Origin: DVEG01 sp964405435
GTDB lineage: Bacteria; Cyanobacteriota; Cyanobacteriia; Cyanobacteriales; Oscillatoriaceae
NCBI GenBank assembly: GCA_964405435.1
Contig: CAYOOD010000034.1
Coordinates: 1 to 64,000, forward strand
Length of the DNA: 64,000 bases
Direction of reading: 5' to 3'
Of the stretch, positions 1 through 7,706 are shown piece after piece. The notes beneath the pieces are model-generated. The model had not been told where the DNA came from. It did no database searches and worked only from the letters and a program-made list of their open reading frames with translations. Position 1 is the first letter of the stretch, and each line of letters starts with the position of its first letter. The translations under genes were made by a program, and so were the position numbers.

Positions 1-213
1 GGAGCGGGAGAGGGGGAGAGTGGGGGGGGAGGAGAGAAATTTTTTTCCTTTTGCAAAAATGGGATACTGCGATCGCGACTGAATGCCGGATATCGGAGCG
101 ATCGCCCGACGTGAAAAATTCTCAAACATGCCCGACCGGCAGCAGCAGGTGGCCAAACCCACTGCTGAATCGCCGAGCCTAGAGACGCTCTGAAGACGCC
201 TTGAGAGGGCGCT
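1..213. other. left edge, no gene seen
   Basis: No coding sequence could be supported here. The first 40 bases are a purine-rich low-complexity tract, followed by a T-run. The rest is the region downstream of psbN. In other cyanobacteria psbB and psbT lie near psbN/psbH, but no psbT-like reading frame is visible. Confidence 0.5.
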
Positions 214-345
214 TTAGTCGTCGTGATCGTCAAACGGATCGGCCAGCTCCTTAGAAGGTGGCCCAAAAGCGGTATAAATCGAGAAGGCGGTGAGGACGAC
301 TAACGCCACTCCGAGGGAAATGCTGACTACTGCGCCGGTTTCCAT
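214..345 (-). CDS. psbN: PsbN, photosystem II assembly protein
   Basis: The minus strand encodes 43 residues starting METGAVVSISLGVALVVLTA and ending in an acidic DPFDDHDD tail, the length and pattern of PsbN. A single N-terminal membrane helix (about residues 5-25) is followed by a conserved FGPPSKELADPF stretch. PsbN is a thylakoid membrane protein needed for assembly of the photosystem II reaction centre and is not itself a stable subunit. The gene is divergent from psbH with 81 bases between the starts. The opposite orientation of psbN relative to psbH is the usual arrangement in cyanobacteria and chloroplasts. It is below common ORF length limits and easy to miss. Confidence 0.95.
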   Translation of the reverse strand: METGAVVSISLGVALVVLTAFSIYTAFGPPSKELADPFDDHDD

Positions 346-426
346 GTGATAAATAAATTATGAGAGCTAATCCTCTACAATTTTACAAAACGTTAAAAAC
401 TTGTCGAGACTCATCACAGGTGACTT

Positions 427-630
427 ATGGCACAACGCACTCGCTTAGGAGACATCCTCCGACCCCTGAACGCGGAATACGGTAAAGTGGCCCCCGGTTG
501 GGGCACCACGCCGTTGATGGCCGTCTTCATGGGTCTATTTTTCGTGTTCTTGCTGATCATCCTGCAAATCTACAACTCCTCGCTGTTGCTTGACAGTTTC
601 TCTGTGGATTGGAAAAGCTTGGGCAGCTAG
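427..630 (+). CDS. psbH: PsbH, photosystem II 10-kDa phosphoprotein subunit
   Basis: A 67-residue protein with one membrane helix (about residues 29-48, MAVFMGLFFVFLLIILQIY) and the conserved stromal N-terminus RTRLGDILRPLNAEYGKVAPGWGTTP. Length and sequence match cyanobacterial PsbH, which lacks the N-terminal phosphorylated extension of plants. It is a small subunit of photosystem II beside CP47, stabilising bicarbonate and QB-site function. The start ATG follows a short CAGGTGA leader. It is transcribed divergently from psbN. A foldback element and then a rho-independent terminator lie downstream, so psbH appears to be transcribed as a single gene. Confidence 0.97.
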   Translation: MAQRTRLGDILRPLNAEYGKVAPGWGTTPLMAVFMGLFFVFLLIILQIYNSSLLLDSFSVDWKSLGS

Positions 631-652
631 CCAGCGATCGCGCCAGTTTATG

Positions 653-779
653 TACATTTAATTTGCATAAATTTCTAGCAGTAAAGCAAAGGGGCTTTAG
701 TGAGAAAGTTATGAATTTATTCAACCTATCACTTGAGCCCCGCAGCTATAGCGGCTGAAAATAAAGCAAATTAAATGTA
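653..779. repeat. nested foldback element, MITE-like
   Basis: A 127-bp AT-rich stretch is bounded by perfect 14-bp inverted repeats: TACATTTAATTTGC at 653-666 and its complement at 766-779. Inside lie a second imperfect inverted pair (GGGGCTTTAGTGA near 691-703 against TCACTTGAGCCCC near 729-741) and a small hairpin (CAGC...GCTG) near 742-756. The outer TA on both sides would fit a TA target duplication around 12-bp terminal repeats, as in MITEs of the IS630/Tc1 group; this is inference. It could instead be a structured 3' UTR of psbH. Confidence 0.6.
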
Positions 780-813
780 TGTAGGCTGGCAAACCTCGCC
801 CAGGTAAAAAGCT

Positions 814-837
814 GTCCCGGCTACACCGGGATTTTTT
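814..837 (+). terminator. rho-independent terminator after psbH
   Basis: A GC-rich hairpin, TCCCGG-CTACA-CCGGGA, is followed directly by a run of T. It lies between the foldback element and tatA and probably ends psbH transcription. Confidence 0.75.
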
Positions 838-879
838 GTCAGTTTAAGATTAGAGTCAGAGGTCGCAGGAGGAAGGCGC

Positions 880-1152
880 GTGAATATTTTTGGAATTGGG
901 CTGCCGGAGATGGCCGTTATTCTGGTTCTGGCCTTATTGATATTTGGCCCGAAAAAGCTGCCAGAAATCGGTCGCAGCATGGGAAAAGCGATTCGAGGCT
1001 TCCAAGAAGCTTCGCGGGAGTTTGAAACGGAGTTCAAGCGGGAAGCGGAACAGATCGAACAAGCAGCGAAGTCTGCTCCCCCTGCCAAGCCGGAGAAAAT
1101 GGCGACAGTCCCCCCCGAGGAACCCGCCGCCAGTCAGTCTCAGCAAAGTTAG
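880..1152 (+). CDS. tatA: TatA/TatE-type twin-arginine translocase subunit
   Basis: A 90-residue protein with a short N-terminal membrane helix (about residues 4-20, IGLPEMAVILVLALLIFGPKK), the FGPKKLPEIGR hinge, an amphipathic helix and a charged Pro/Ala-rich tail. These are the hallmarks of TatA, which forms the pore of the Tat pathway exporting folded proteins across thylakoid and plasma membranes. The GTG start is supported by an excellent ribosome binding site (AGGAGGAAGG, 867-876). A candidate substrate in this window is the beta-propeller protein at 35442, which starts with an SLTRRNF twin-arginine motif. No tatC is present nearby; Tat genes are commonly scattered in cyanobacteria. Confidence 0.93.
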   Translation: MNIFGIGLPEMAVILVLALLIFGPKKLPEIGRSMGKAIRGFQEASREFETEFKREAEQIEQAAKSAPPAKPEKMATVPPEEPAASQSQQS

Positions 1153-1337
1153 GCAGAAGGGCATCGGGCAAAAGGGCATTGGTTGTGAATTGTAAGGGAT
1201 TGCACGATCGGGTGAGTGCTGAGTGCTGAATTCTCACTCCTGAATTCTCACTGCTGATGAATCACGGCCACAGCGCTGGGACGCGATAGAATCGACGCGG
1301 GCCGGCCTGCAAGAACTTCCTAATCTTTTTCAGGGAC

Positions 1338-1365
1338 TGAAAGAAAGAAAGAAAGAAAGAAAAAA
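1338..1365. repeat. AAAG microsatellite at the pth ribosome binding site
   Basis: Five tandem GAAA/AAAG units run into a poly-A tract ending directly at the pth ATG (1366). The purine tract sits where a Shine-Dalgarno sequence would be. Copy-number change could alter translation; this is inference. Confidence 0.7.
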
Positions 1366-2007
1366 ATGGTATCAAGCGAGGCACCCCCGGCTTTGGTGAT
1401 TCCCCAACTGATTGTCGGTTTGGGGAATCCAGAGCCCAAATACGACCAAACGCGGCACAATATCGGGTTTACCGCTGTCGATGCCTTGGCGCGTTCGTGG
1501 CAAGTTTCTTTATCGGAAAATCGCAAGTTTCAGGGGATATACGGCGAAGGAACGGGGCCAAAGGGTGTTAAAGTCCGCCTGCTGAAGCCGCTGACTTACA
1601 TGAACCTGTCCGGTCAGTCGATTCGAGCGGCGACGGATTGGTACAAGCTGCCCCCCGAGTCGGTGCTGGTGATTTACGACGATATGGATTTGCCGCAGGG
1701 GCGGTTGCGACTGCGGCTGTCTGGTTCGGCGGGAGGTCACAATGGTATGAAGTCGGCGATCGCTCATCTGGGCACGCAAAACTTTCCCCGCCTGCGCATC
1801 GGCATTGGCAAGCCCGCCAAAGTCAGCGCTAACGGCGAGGCGGGTACAGTTTCCTACGTTCTCGGGAAATTCTCCCAATCCGAAACGCAACTGATGTCTG
1901 ACGTGCTGCAACTGGCGGTAGAGGCTGTGGAGTTCAGCCTCAAGCAGGGCGTCGAAAAAGCGATGAGTTTGTACAATAACCGTACAGTTGCGGAAGTAAA
2001 TGGGTGA
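1366..2007 (+). CDS. pth: peptidyl-tRNA hydrolase
   Basis: This 213-residue protein cleaves the ester bond of peptidyl-tRNAs released from stalled ribosomes, recycling tRNA. Family motifs are clear: LIVGLGNPEPKYDQTRHNIGF near residues 15-35 with the catalytic His at about 31, PLTYMNLSGQSI, the YDDMDLPQGRLRLR block carrying the catalytic Asp, and GSAGGHNGMKS. About 14 extra residues precede the usual LIVGLGNP start, a common cyanobacterial extension. The ATG lies directly behind an AAAG microsatellite. The stop overlaps the GTG start of the following DUF3146 gene, suggesting translational coupling. Confidence 0.96.
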   Translation: MVSSEAPPALVIPQLIVGLGNPEPKYDQTRHNIGFTAVDALARSWQVSLSENRKFQGIYGEGTGPKGVKVRLLKPLTYMNLSGQSIRAATDWYKLPPESVLVIYDDMDLPQGRLRLRLSGSAGGHNGMKSAIAHLGTQNFPRLRIGIGKPAKVSANGEAGTVSYVLGKFSQSETQLMSDVLQLAVEAVEFSLKQGVEKAMSLYNNRTVAEVNG

Positions 2008-2267
2008 GTTCTAAGCGCCTGCCTAAAACCACAGCTCACGTCCGAGTGACTCAACAGTCCTGGCAAGACGGCACCCTCGAGGGTGAAGTCATTGCCGGTC
2101 AGTTTGTTTGGCAATTTCAGTGGTGTTTCAAGCGCGGACAACTGGCGATCGCTCCTTCTCGAGGACGAGCCCTCATCCAAGAACCCCTCGGGCGTTTTTT
2201 GGAAAAATGGGACTACCAACTCGAACCGGGCGGCGACTATTCTTTTACCATCCGCGCAGATGTTTAA
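2004..2267 (+). CDS. DUF3146 family protein
   Basis: An 87-residue soluble protein beginning at a GTG that overlaps the pth stop by four bases (GTGA), so the two genes are likely co-translated. The sequence (VRVTQQSWQDGTLEGEV near residues 13-29, LGRFLEKWDYQLEPGGDYSF near the C-terminus) resembles what I recall of the cyanobacterial DUF3146 family. The function is unknown. No membrane segment or catalytic motif is visible. The pairing with pth may hint at a translation-related role, but this is only context. Confidence 0.75.
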   Translation: MSSKRLPKTTAHVRVTQQSWQDGTLEGEVIAGQFVWQFQWCFKRGQLAIAPSRGRALIQEPLGRFLEKWDYQLEPGGDYSFTIRADV

Positions 2268-2427
2268 ACGATGGGAATGGGGAATTGGGCATGGGGGAGG
2301 CAGTGCTTGCTTGGGGTCTCCCCAAGTTGAGCAACTGCCGTCATGGAGCATAGAAAAGAATAATCCAACCAATTACCAATTACCCCTTACCAATCCCCTT
2401 TTGCCCAATGCCCTTTTGCCCAATGCC

Positions 2428-2841
2428 CTATTCCCTATCCAAATATCTCTCAATTAAAACAATCGCTACAATGTCGTCAACGGGGCGGGGGGGCTGTCGC
2501 ATTCCTTTGGGAAGCAGGCGCGACAGTCCTGTGGGGGGATACATTTGCCAGTAGCGATCGCGCGCCTCCAAGCTGCTGTAGCGTTCGTCTACCATCACCA
2601 GAGAGAGCGACGGGTTCAAAACAGCAGCGAGTTGCTGTTTCCAGGTTTTCGAGCTGGTTTGATCTCCTATCACCAGCCGGTCGATGGAAAATTTCTGGCA
2701 GAGGGATTGGATAGTCGCGATCGCCTGCTCTGACGGCACCACCTCGTGATAGAGCACTTGCCGATCCGATCGCATCACGGCGATGCCGCACTTTTGCCGT
2801 CCCGGATCGAATCCTAATATAAACTGGGGTATATTTTTCAT
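2428..2841 (-). CDS. YqgF/RuvX-like RNase H-fold nuclease
   Basis: A 137-residue protein with the RNase H-like signature of the YqgF group: FILGFDPGRQKCGIAV at residues 7-22 (first catalytic Asp), LVIGDQT in the middle, VDERYSSLEARDRYW (second acidic residue) and RPVDDIVAIVLIERYL at the C-terminus (third Asp). Relatives act as Holliday-junction-resolvase-like nucleases or in pre-16S rRNA 5' end maturation. This looks like a diverged cyanobacterial paralogue rather than canonical RuvX, so no symbol is given. It lies 53 bases downstream of the DUF3084 gene on the same strand, probably in one transcript. Confidence 0.8.
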   Translation of the reverse strand: MKNIPQFILGFDPGRQKCGIAVMRSDRQVLYHEVVPSEQAIATIQSLCQKFSIDRLVIGDQTSSKTWKQQLAAVLNPSLSLVMVDERYSSLEARDRYWQMYPPTGLSRLLPKGMRQPPRPVDDIVAIVLIERYLDRE

Positions 2842-2894
2842 ACTTTTTCTTAAAGATTTTACTAAAAATCGCGCGCCATTGTCAGCCGGAAAAA

Positions 2895-4484
2895 TCAGGT
2901 TTGAAATAATATTTTACCATCTTTCACTGCAACCAGATTCATTTTCAAGGGGCCAGCCGTGTAAGTCACGTCAGCAGCGATCGCTCTCACATCCACCGGT
3001 TGCGTTTGCTGCTGGAGTTGTTCGAGAAAGCGAATCAGCGTCTCGATGCGACCATCTGCAATCTGGATAGTATCGGCAATAATGCCCACGCGACGACCGC
3101 GAAAAGAAGAAGCAGCCAGCAGCAGCTCGATCCGCTCTCGAATCTGATCCCCGCTCATCGCAGCGGGATCGACAGAAGTTGTCGCCACCACATCCCCCGG
3201 CAGAAACACTACTTGATTCTGAGCGGCATCGATAAATACTTGTATGCGCTGTTCTCCGAGCAGGTAATTCGCCGCTGACAGGATTCGCACGACATAATCT
3301 TCACCGTCATCAATCCGAGCGATGACTTCCTCAACTTCAGCCCGAGTAATTTCGATCGCCCGCTGATTATTTTTCTCCAAACCGGGCTGAGCCAGCTTGA
3401 TAGCATTGCGGTTTGCTTCTTCTAGCAGCCGATCTACTGCTTGACGGGCGGCTGCCGGTTGGAGGATGCGGACGACGCCAGAAGCGAGAACTTGATTGCG
3501 CCGCAGCACGATCGTACCTTCCTTGAGCACTTGCAAATCGCGTTCGAGAAATTGCACTTCCCGTTCGATAAAAGCTTTTTGAGTTGCCAAGTCTTGCAGG
3601 CGAGTTTCTCGCTCGGCGAGGAGTTCGTCGCGCTCGTCGAGCTGTTTTTGCCGTTCGGCGAGGAGTTGGTTGCGTTCGGCGAGGAGTTCGTCGCGTTCGG
3701 CAAGTTGTTTTTCTCGTTCGGCGAGGAGTTGTTCCTGCTGCGTGAGTTGTTGTTCGCGCTCGGCGAGGAGTTGGTTGCGTTCGGCGAGTTGTTTTTCCCG
3801 TTCGGCGAGGAGTTGTTCCTGCTGGGATATTTCGCGATCTTGCTCGGATATCTCGCGATCGCGCTTGGCAATTTCGCGATCGCGCCGTTCGATCTGAGCT
3901 CTGCCCTCGGCTATCTGCTCGATCAGGGCTTGGCGTTCGGCTTGCAGCTTTTCGAGTTCTCCGCGTTTTTCTTGAAAATCGGCTTCAACTCGCTCGAGTT
4001 TCTGCTGAGTTTCGCTGAGGTTGGTTTCAGTGCGGGCTTGTTGGGCGAGTCGCTTCGTCAGCTCCGCCAAAACCGTTTGCAGAGACTGATTGGTTTCGTC
4101 GAGGCGCTGTTGCGCTGCGGCTTGCTCGGATTTGGCGCGAGATAATTGTCCTTCAACCTGACTTTTTTGAGATTTAGTTTGCTCGAGTTCGCGGCGAGCT
4201 CCTTCCAGTTCGGTGCGGGCACTTCGCAATTTTTTCTGAGTCTGATCGTATTCAAAGAGTCCTTTGCGCAGGGACTCGCTCGTCGTGAAGAGGATCGTCA
4301 GGGTTGAGGCAGAAATCAGGACGCCAGTTAGGATAGTGATGAGGGTGGCCGTTTTGCGGGGGCGGAGGTTGAACAGGCTCAACCGCGCTTTGCCAACTTT
4401 CGTGCCGATGCGATCGCCCGCTGTTGCGATCGCGCCGCCCAACAGTAAAATAGCCAGAATCAGGATGTATGCGGCGGTGTTCAT
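2895..4484 (-). CDS. DUF3084 membrane-anchored coiled-coil protein
   Basis: 529 residues with two N-terminal membrane segments (about residues 5-22 and 46-68), a very long charged coiled coil (about 70-320) and a conserved globular C-terminus (about 325-529) typical of DUF3084 proteins in cyanobacteria. Within the coil, residues about 195-295 are almost perfect 7-residue units of the type LLAEREK / QLAERDE, mirrored in the DNA (about 3600-3860) as near-identical 21-bp repeats. The function is unknown. The shape suggests a membrane-tethered scaffold. It is followed by the YqgF-like nuclease gene. The repeat tract should be prone to copy-number change in multiples of seven residues. Confidence 0.88.
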   Translation of the reverse strand: MNTAAYILILAILLLGGAIATAGDRIGTKVGKARLSLFNLRPRKTATLITILTGVLISASTLTILFTTSESLRKGLFEYDQTQKKLRSARTELEGARRELEQTKSQKSQVEGQLSRAKSEQAAAQQRLDETNQSLQTVLAELTKRLAQQARTETNLSETQQKLERVEADFQEKRGELEKLQAERQALIEQIAEGRAQIERRDREIAKRDREISEQDREISQQEQLLAEREKQLAERNQLLAEREQQLTQQEQLLAEREKQLAERDELLAERNQLLAERQKQLDERDELLAERETRLQDLATQKAFIEREVQFLERDLQVLKEGTIVLRRNQVLASGVVRILQPAAARQAVDRLLEEANRNAIKLAQPGLEKNNQRAIEITRAEVEEVIARIDDGEDYVVRILSAANYLLGEQRIQVFIDAAQNQVVFLPGDVVATTSVDPAAMSGDQIRERIELLLAASSFRGRRVGIIADTIQIADGRIETLIRFLEQLQQQTQPVDVRAIAADVTYTAGPLKMNLVAVKDGKILFQT

Positions 4485-4745
4485 CTATCCTTAAAGACGC
4501 TCTTCACTTGCAACGCTCGTGCCAACCAAATTACAGCCTAGCGCTTCGGCGAGGCTGCGGGAGCTTTTCGATTGCGGGAGGAGCCCAACTATTTTATGAT
4601 TCAGATAATAGGGATCGCTTGGGAACGAGCCAGGATCGAAGATAACCGATGCAGAAAGGATTCTGCTAGGGCGATCCCGACACAGCGGCATTTCTTCAAA
4701 TCTCGTCCGGGTTGTTGCGGTTGCGCTCAGTGCCTGCAAGACGGA

Positions 4746-5423
4746 TTAGGTAAATTGCTGGCTGAGAGCGACCGGATTGTGGACTGTAATTTTTTTCTTG
4801 TGAATCGAGATCATCTTGTCCTGGCGCAAGTCTCCGAGCAAGCGGGTGACGGTGACTCGCGTCGATCCGATTGCCTCGGCGATCGCTTGATGGGACAGCT
4901 TCAGGTCGATGGTAATTCCTTCCGCACAGGGAACCCCAAAATCGCGGCACAGAATCAGCAGGAAACTCACCAGCCGCGATCCCATATCTCGATGCGCCAG
5001 AGTTTCGATCATCATTTCCGTTTGCAGAATCCTCGAAGACAGACCCCGCAGCATCACCATTGACAGCTCCGGATCTTCCTTGAGCGCCTTCTCAACCTGT
5101 TCGATGGGCACCGAGAGCAGCTCCACCGGCGTGAACGCTACCGCATGGTAAAATCGGTCCGAGCGGTGCCCTGTAATCAGCGATAAAACCCCGAATACGC
5201 TGTTTTCCCGCAGCAGCGCCACGGTAATTTCTTCTCCCGCTTCGTACACCCTCGAGAGTTTGACCGCGCCTTTGAGCAAAAAATATACCCTTTCAGCCGG
5301 ATCTCCGGGAAAAAAGATAGTCTTGCCTCGTTCGTAGGTTTCCACCACTAGGGGAAACGCTCCACCTCCCATCTGACGAAACACAGATGCGAGCGGTCTA
5401 TCTTGCATCATCACCAGATCCAT
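4746..5423 (-). CDS. ntcA: NtcA, global nitrogen regulator (Crp/Fnr family)
   Basis: 225 residues, close to the usual NtcA length. An N-terminal cyclic-nucleotide-type beta-roll (GKTIFFPGDPAERVYFLLKG, about residues 33-52) binds 2-oxoglutarate in this family. A long dimer helix follows, then a C-terminal helix-turn-helix (LSHQAIAEAIGSTRVTVTRLL, about 174-195) that recognises GTA-N8-TAC. NtcA activates nitrogen-assimilation genes such as glnA, nir and amt under nitrogen limitation. A perfect GTA-N8-TAC box stands 112 bases upstream of the start, consistent with autoregulation. The neighbours (DUF3084 downstream, fabI divergent) are not nitrogen genes. Confidence 0.97.
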   Translation of the reverse strand: MDLVMMQDRPLASVFRQMGGGAFPLVVETYERGKTIFFPGDPAERVYFLLKGAVKLSRVYEAGEEITVALLRENSVFGVLSLITGHRSDRFYHAVAFTPVELLSVPIEQVEKALKEDPELSMVMLRGLSSRILQTEMMIETLAHRDMGSRLVSFLLILCRDFGVPCAEGITIDLKLSHQAIAEAIGSTRVTVTRLLGDLRQDKMISIHKKKITVHNPVALSQQFT

Positions 5424-5778
5424 TGCCTTTACCCGTGCCCTCGCTATTTTGCGCGACTACTATCTGACAAACGAACTATCTTGCGATCGTACTCTGACTT
5501 TAGAACAGATAAACTCACTCCTCTATGTTTTTTTGTACATTTCGATACATAATTTTTGAGGTGCCACGAATGACTGGACGATTCAGGGAAAGCCGATCCC
5601 AGCCGGGTGAAAGCCTTGCCGCGAGAACACAGGCTTGAGAGCGCTTTCAGCTTGACACTCATCATAGCGAGCGATCGAGAGATCGGGTAGGTGAGGGCAA
5701 AGCTGCGGGATGCTTGCCCGATCGATCTGGGTTGTTCCGGCGTTATGTGGCCTCTCAATTGCGCTATTATGGATTGCT
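5424..5778. other. divergent ntcA-fabI intergenic region
   Basis: 355 bases without a gene. The region holds the NtcA box (5535-5548) and must contain the promoters of both ntcA and fabI. An upstream in-frame extension of fabI (from 5710) is open but is judged noncoding because fabI homologues begin at 5779. Confidence 0.6.
5535..5548. promoter_or_regulatory. NtcA-binding site, GTA-N8-TAC
   Basis: GTACATTTCGATAC matches the NtcA consensus exactly (GTA, eight bases, TAC). Read toward ntcA it is followed after about 22-23 bases by TTATCT/TATCTG, a weak -10-like element, as in class II NtcA-activated promoters. Autoregulation is the simplest reading. Confidence 0.75.
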
Positions 5779-6555
5779 ATGCTTGACTTAACCGGAAAAA
5801 ACGCCCTCGTCACCGGCATTGCCAACAATCGCTCGATCGCGTGGGGCATTGCCCAACAACTCCACCAAGCAGGGGCCAATCTTGGCATCTCCTACCTGCC
5901 CGACGAAAAGGGACGCATGGAAAAAAAGGTAGCCGAACTGGTAGAACCCCTGAATCCCAGCCTGTTTGTTCCCTGCAACGTCCAAGATGACGCCCAAATT
6001 CAATCGACCTTTGAAACGGTTCGCCAGAAGTGGGGCAAACTCGACATCCTGATCCACTGTCTCGCCTTCGCCGGCAAAGAAGAACTTTCTGGGGATTTTA
6101 GCCAAACATCCCGCGAAGGCTTTACCCGCGCCCTCGATATCAGCGCCTATTCCCTAATTCAATTGTCTGCCGCAGCCAAACCCTTGATGACAGAAGGCGG
6201 CAGTATTGTCACCCTCACTTACCTCGGCGGCGTCCGCGTCGTTCCGAACTATAATGTCATGGGGATCGCGAAAGCGGCACTGGAAATGAACGTGCGCTAT
6301 CTCGCAGCCGAACTCGGCCCCCAAAATATCCGCGTCAATGGCATCTCAGCCGGCCCCATCCGCACGCTGGCTTCTTCGGCAGTGGGCGGGATTCTGGACA
6401 TGATCCACCACGTCGAAAAGGTAGCCCCCCTGCGCCGCACGGTGACTCAAACGGAAGTGGGCAATGCCGCCGCCTTTTTGTGCAGCGATTTGGCCAGTGG
6501 CGTGACGGGCCAAATTCTGTACGTTGATTCGGGTTACGCAATTATGGGCATGTAG
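5779..6555 (+). CDS. fabI: enoyl-[acyl-carrier-protein] reductase (NADH)
   Basis: This 258-residue SDR-type enzyme performs the last reductive step of each fatty-acid elongation cycle (trans-2-enoyl-ACP to acyl-ACP). The FabI signature is complete: LTGKNALVTGIANNRSIAWG at the N-terminus (nucleotide-binding GIANNRSIAWG loop), the catalytic pair in the Tyr-X6-Lys spacing (Y158, K165 in YNVMGIAK), and the NGISAGPIRTLASS substrate loop. The ATG at 5779 is chosen because it gives the standard family N-terminus; an upstream open frame to 5710 is unlike FabI. The gene is monocistronic by context and divergent from ntcA. Confidence 0.96.
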   Translation: MLDLTGKNALVTGIANNRSIAWGIAQQLHQAGANLGISYLPDEKGRMEKKVAELVEPLNPSLFVPCNVQDDAQIQSTFETVRQKWGKLDILIHCLAFAGKEELSGDFSQTSREGFTRALDISAYSLIQLSAAAKPLMTEGGSIVTLTYLGGVRVVPNYNVMGIAKAALEMNVRYLAAELGPQNIRVNGISAGPIRTLASSAVGGILDMIHHVEKVAPLRRTVTQTEVGNAAAFLCSDLASGVTGQILYVDSGYAIMGM

Positions 6556-6959
6556 CCGCTTTGGCGACTGCAGCGCTGCGCGAACGTTCGCCCGCCCGTG
6601 CGGGCTTGACAAATATTGTATTCCATAATTGTGCCTGCCAGCACTCGCCAGCGGATGGGAGAAAATCGCTCGGCTGCCGCCACGAGCGATCGGGCGCGAA
6701 AACAGCAGAGCTAGCGCGCCACAATGCGGCAGCCCTCCCCTAGAGGCTAAATAAAAATGAAATCTTCCATCTGGGAGAACTTTCTCGCCCTGGGCTGCGC
6801 TAATATCAATTTTTGATAGGGAATGGGGCAAAAGGGCACGGGCAAAAGGGCATCGGATACTGAGTGCTGATTACTCAGCACTCAGCACTCATTACTCATC
6901 ACTTTTCAATGCCCTTTTGCCCCATGCCCTCAGACCAATCAAGGAGAGGCGATGCAACC
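6556..6959. other. repeat-rich intergenic region
   Basis: 404 bases without a gene. From 6821 to 6935 a forward GGGCAAAAGGGCAC/T array, a short STRR heptamer array (CTGAGTGCTGA ... CTCAGCACTCAGCACTC) and a reverse AATGCCCTTTTGCCCCATG array form a long potential foldback just ahead of the methyltransferase gene. The earlier part holds a TTGACA at about 6607 but no convincing paired -10. Confidence 0.6.
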
Positions 6960-7481
6960 ATGAAACTCTTAACAGACTGGGGTTTCACCCCATCGGGTTG
7001 GCGAACTGGTTCGCGCGGCGAATATTTAGTCTTGCTCCAGGGTGCCCTACTCATAGGCTTTGTCTTTTTGCCCGTCTGGCAGCCCGCTTGGCTTGGCATT
7101 TTCGCTCCCTCGGGCGCGGAAGCGGTGCCCCTACAGGTTGTTGCTGCTTTGTTGGGGCTGGCAGCCGCTATTTTTCTATTGAAAGGACTGCTCGATTTGG
7201 GCAGCAATCTCACTCCCTTACCCTATCCCAAGGAGGAGGGCAATCTCGTTCAAACTGGCATTTACAGTACGGTGCGTCACCCGCTCTACACCGGCTTGAT
7301 TTTGGCGGCGCTGGGCTGGACAATCTTTCAATTGAGCCTGTCTCACTTGCTAGGAACTGCTGTTCTTTTTGCCTTTTTAGACGCCAAAGCGACGCGCGAG
7401 GAAGCTTGGCTCTCCCAAAAATACCCGGATTATTACGACTATCAAAGCCGGGTTAAAAAGCTGATTCCTTGGCTGTACTGA
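6960..7481 (+). CDS. isoprenylcysteine carboxyl methyltransferase (ICMT)-like membrane protein
   Basis: 173 residues with about four hydrophobic segments and the C-terminal motif of the ICMT/PEMT-type membrane methyltransferase fold: GNLVQTGIYSTVRHPLYTGLIL (about residues 97-118) followed by EEAWLSQKYPDYYDYQSRVKKLIP (about 144-168). These enzymes use SAM to methylate isoprenylcysteine, phospholipids or related lipids; in bacteria the substrate is usually unknown. The ATG at 6960 follows AAGGAGAGGCG, a good ribosome binding site. An open frame reaching upstream to 6864 is translated repeat DNA and was discarded. Confidence 0.82.
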   Translation: MKLLTDWGFTPSGWRTGSRGEYLVLLQGALLIGFVFLPVWQPAWLGIFAPSGAEAVPLQVVAALLGLAAAIFLLKGLLDLGSNLTPLPYPKEEGNLVQTGIYSTVRHPLYTGLILAALGWTIFQLSLSHLLGTAVLFAFLDAKATREEAWLSQKYPDYYDYQSRVKKLIPWLY

Positions 7482-7532
7482 AATCTTTTGATCTTCCAGC
7501 TTTTCCGAAGGCTTGGCAGCCAGAATGGGGAA

Positions 7533-7564
7533 TGAAATAATTCGAGAAAAATTGAATTATTTCA
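7533..7564. promoter_or_regulatory. perfect 11-bp inverted repeat upstream of debranching-type gene
   Basis: TGAAATAATTC is followed after 10 bases by its exact complement. It lies 143 bases upstream of the 7707 start codon. It could be an operator for a dimeric regulator or an RNA hairpin. There is no T-run on the plus strand, so a terminator is less likely. Confidence 0.5.
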
Positions 7565-7706
7565 TCGAAAATTCGAGAGCGACGATGAGAATAGGCTTGC
7601 GGCGATCGCTTTCATTCGCTTTCATTTTGAAAATCTCGATGGGGAGAAAACTTCTCTCTCTCACTTCCCTCTAAAAACCCTTTACCTACAACTGAAAATT
7701 TTTGGC

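Noticed and set aside
3441..4145. Long plus-strand open frame opposite DUF3084
   Set aside because: A shadow of the repetitive coiled-coil gene; composition follows the complementary codons and no ribosome binding site is present.
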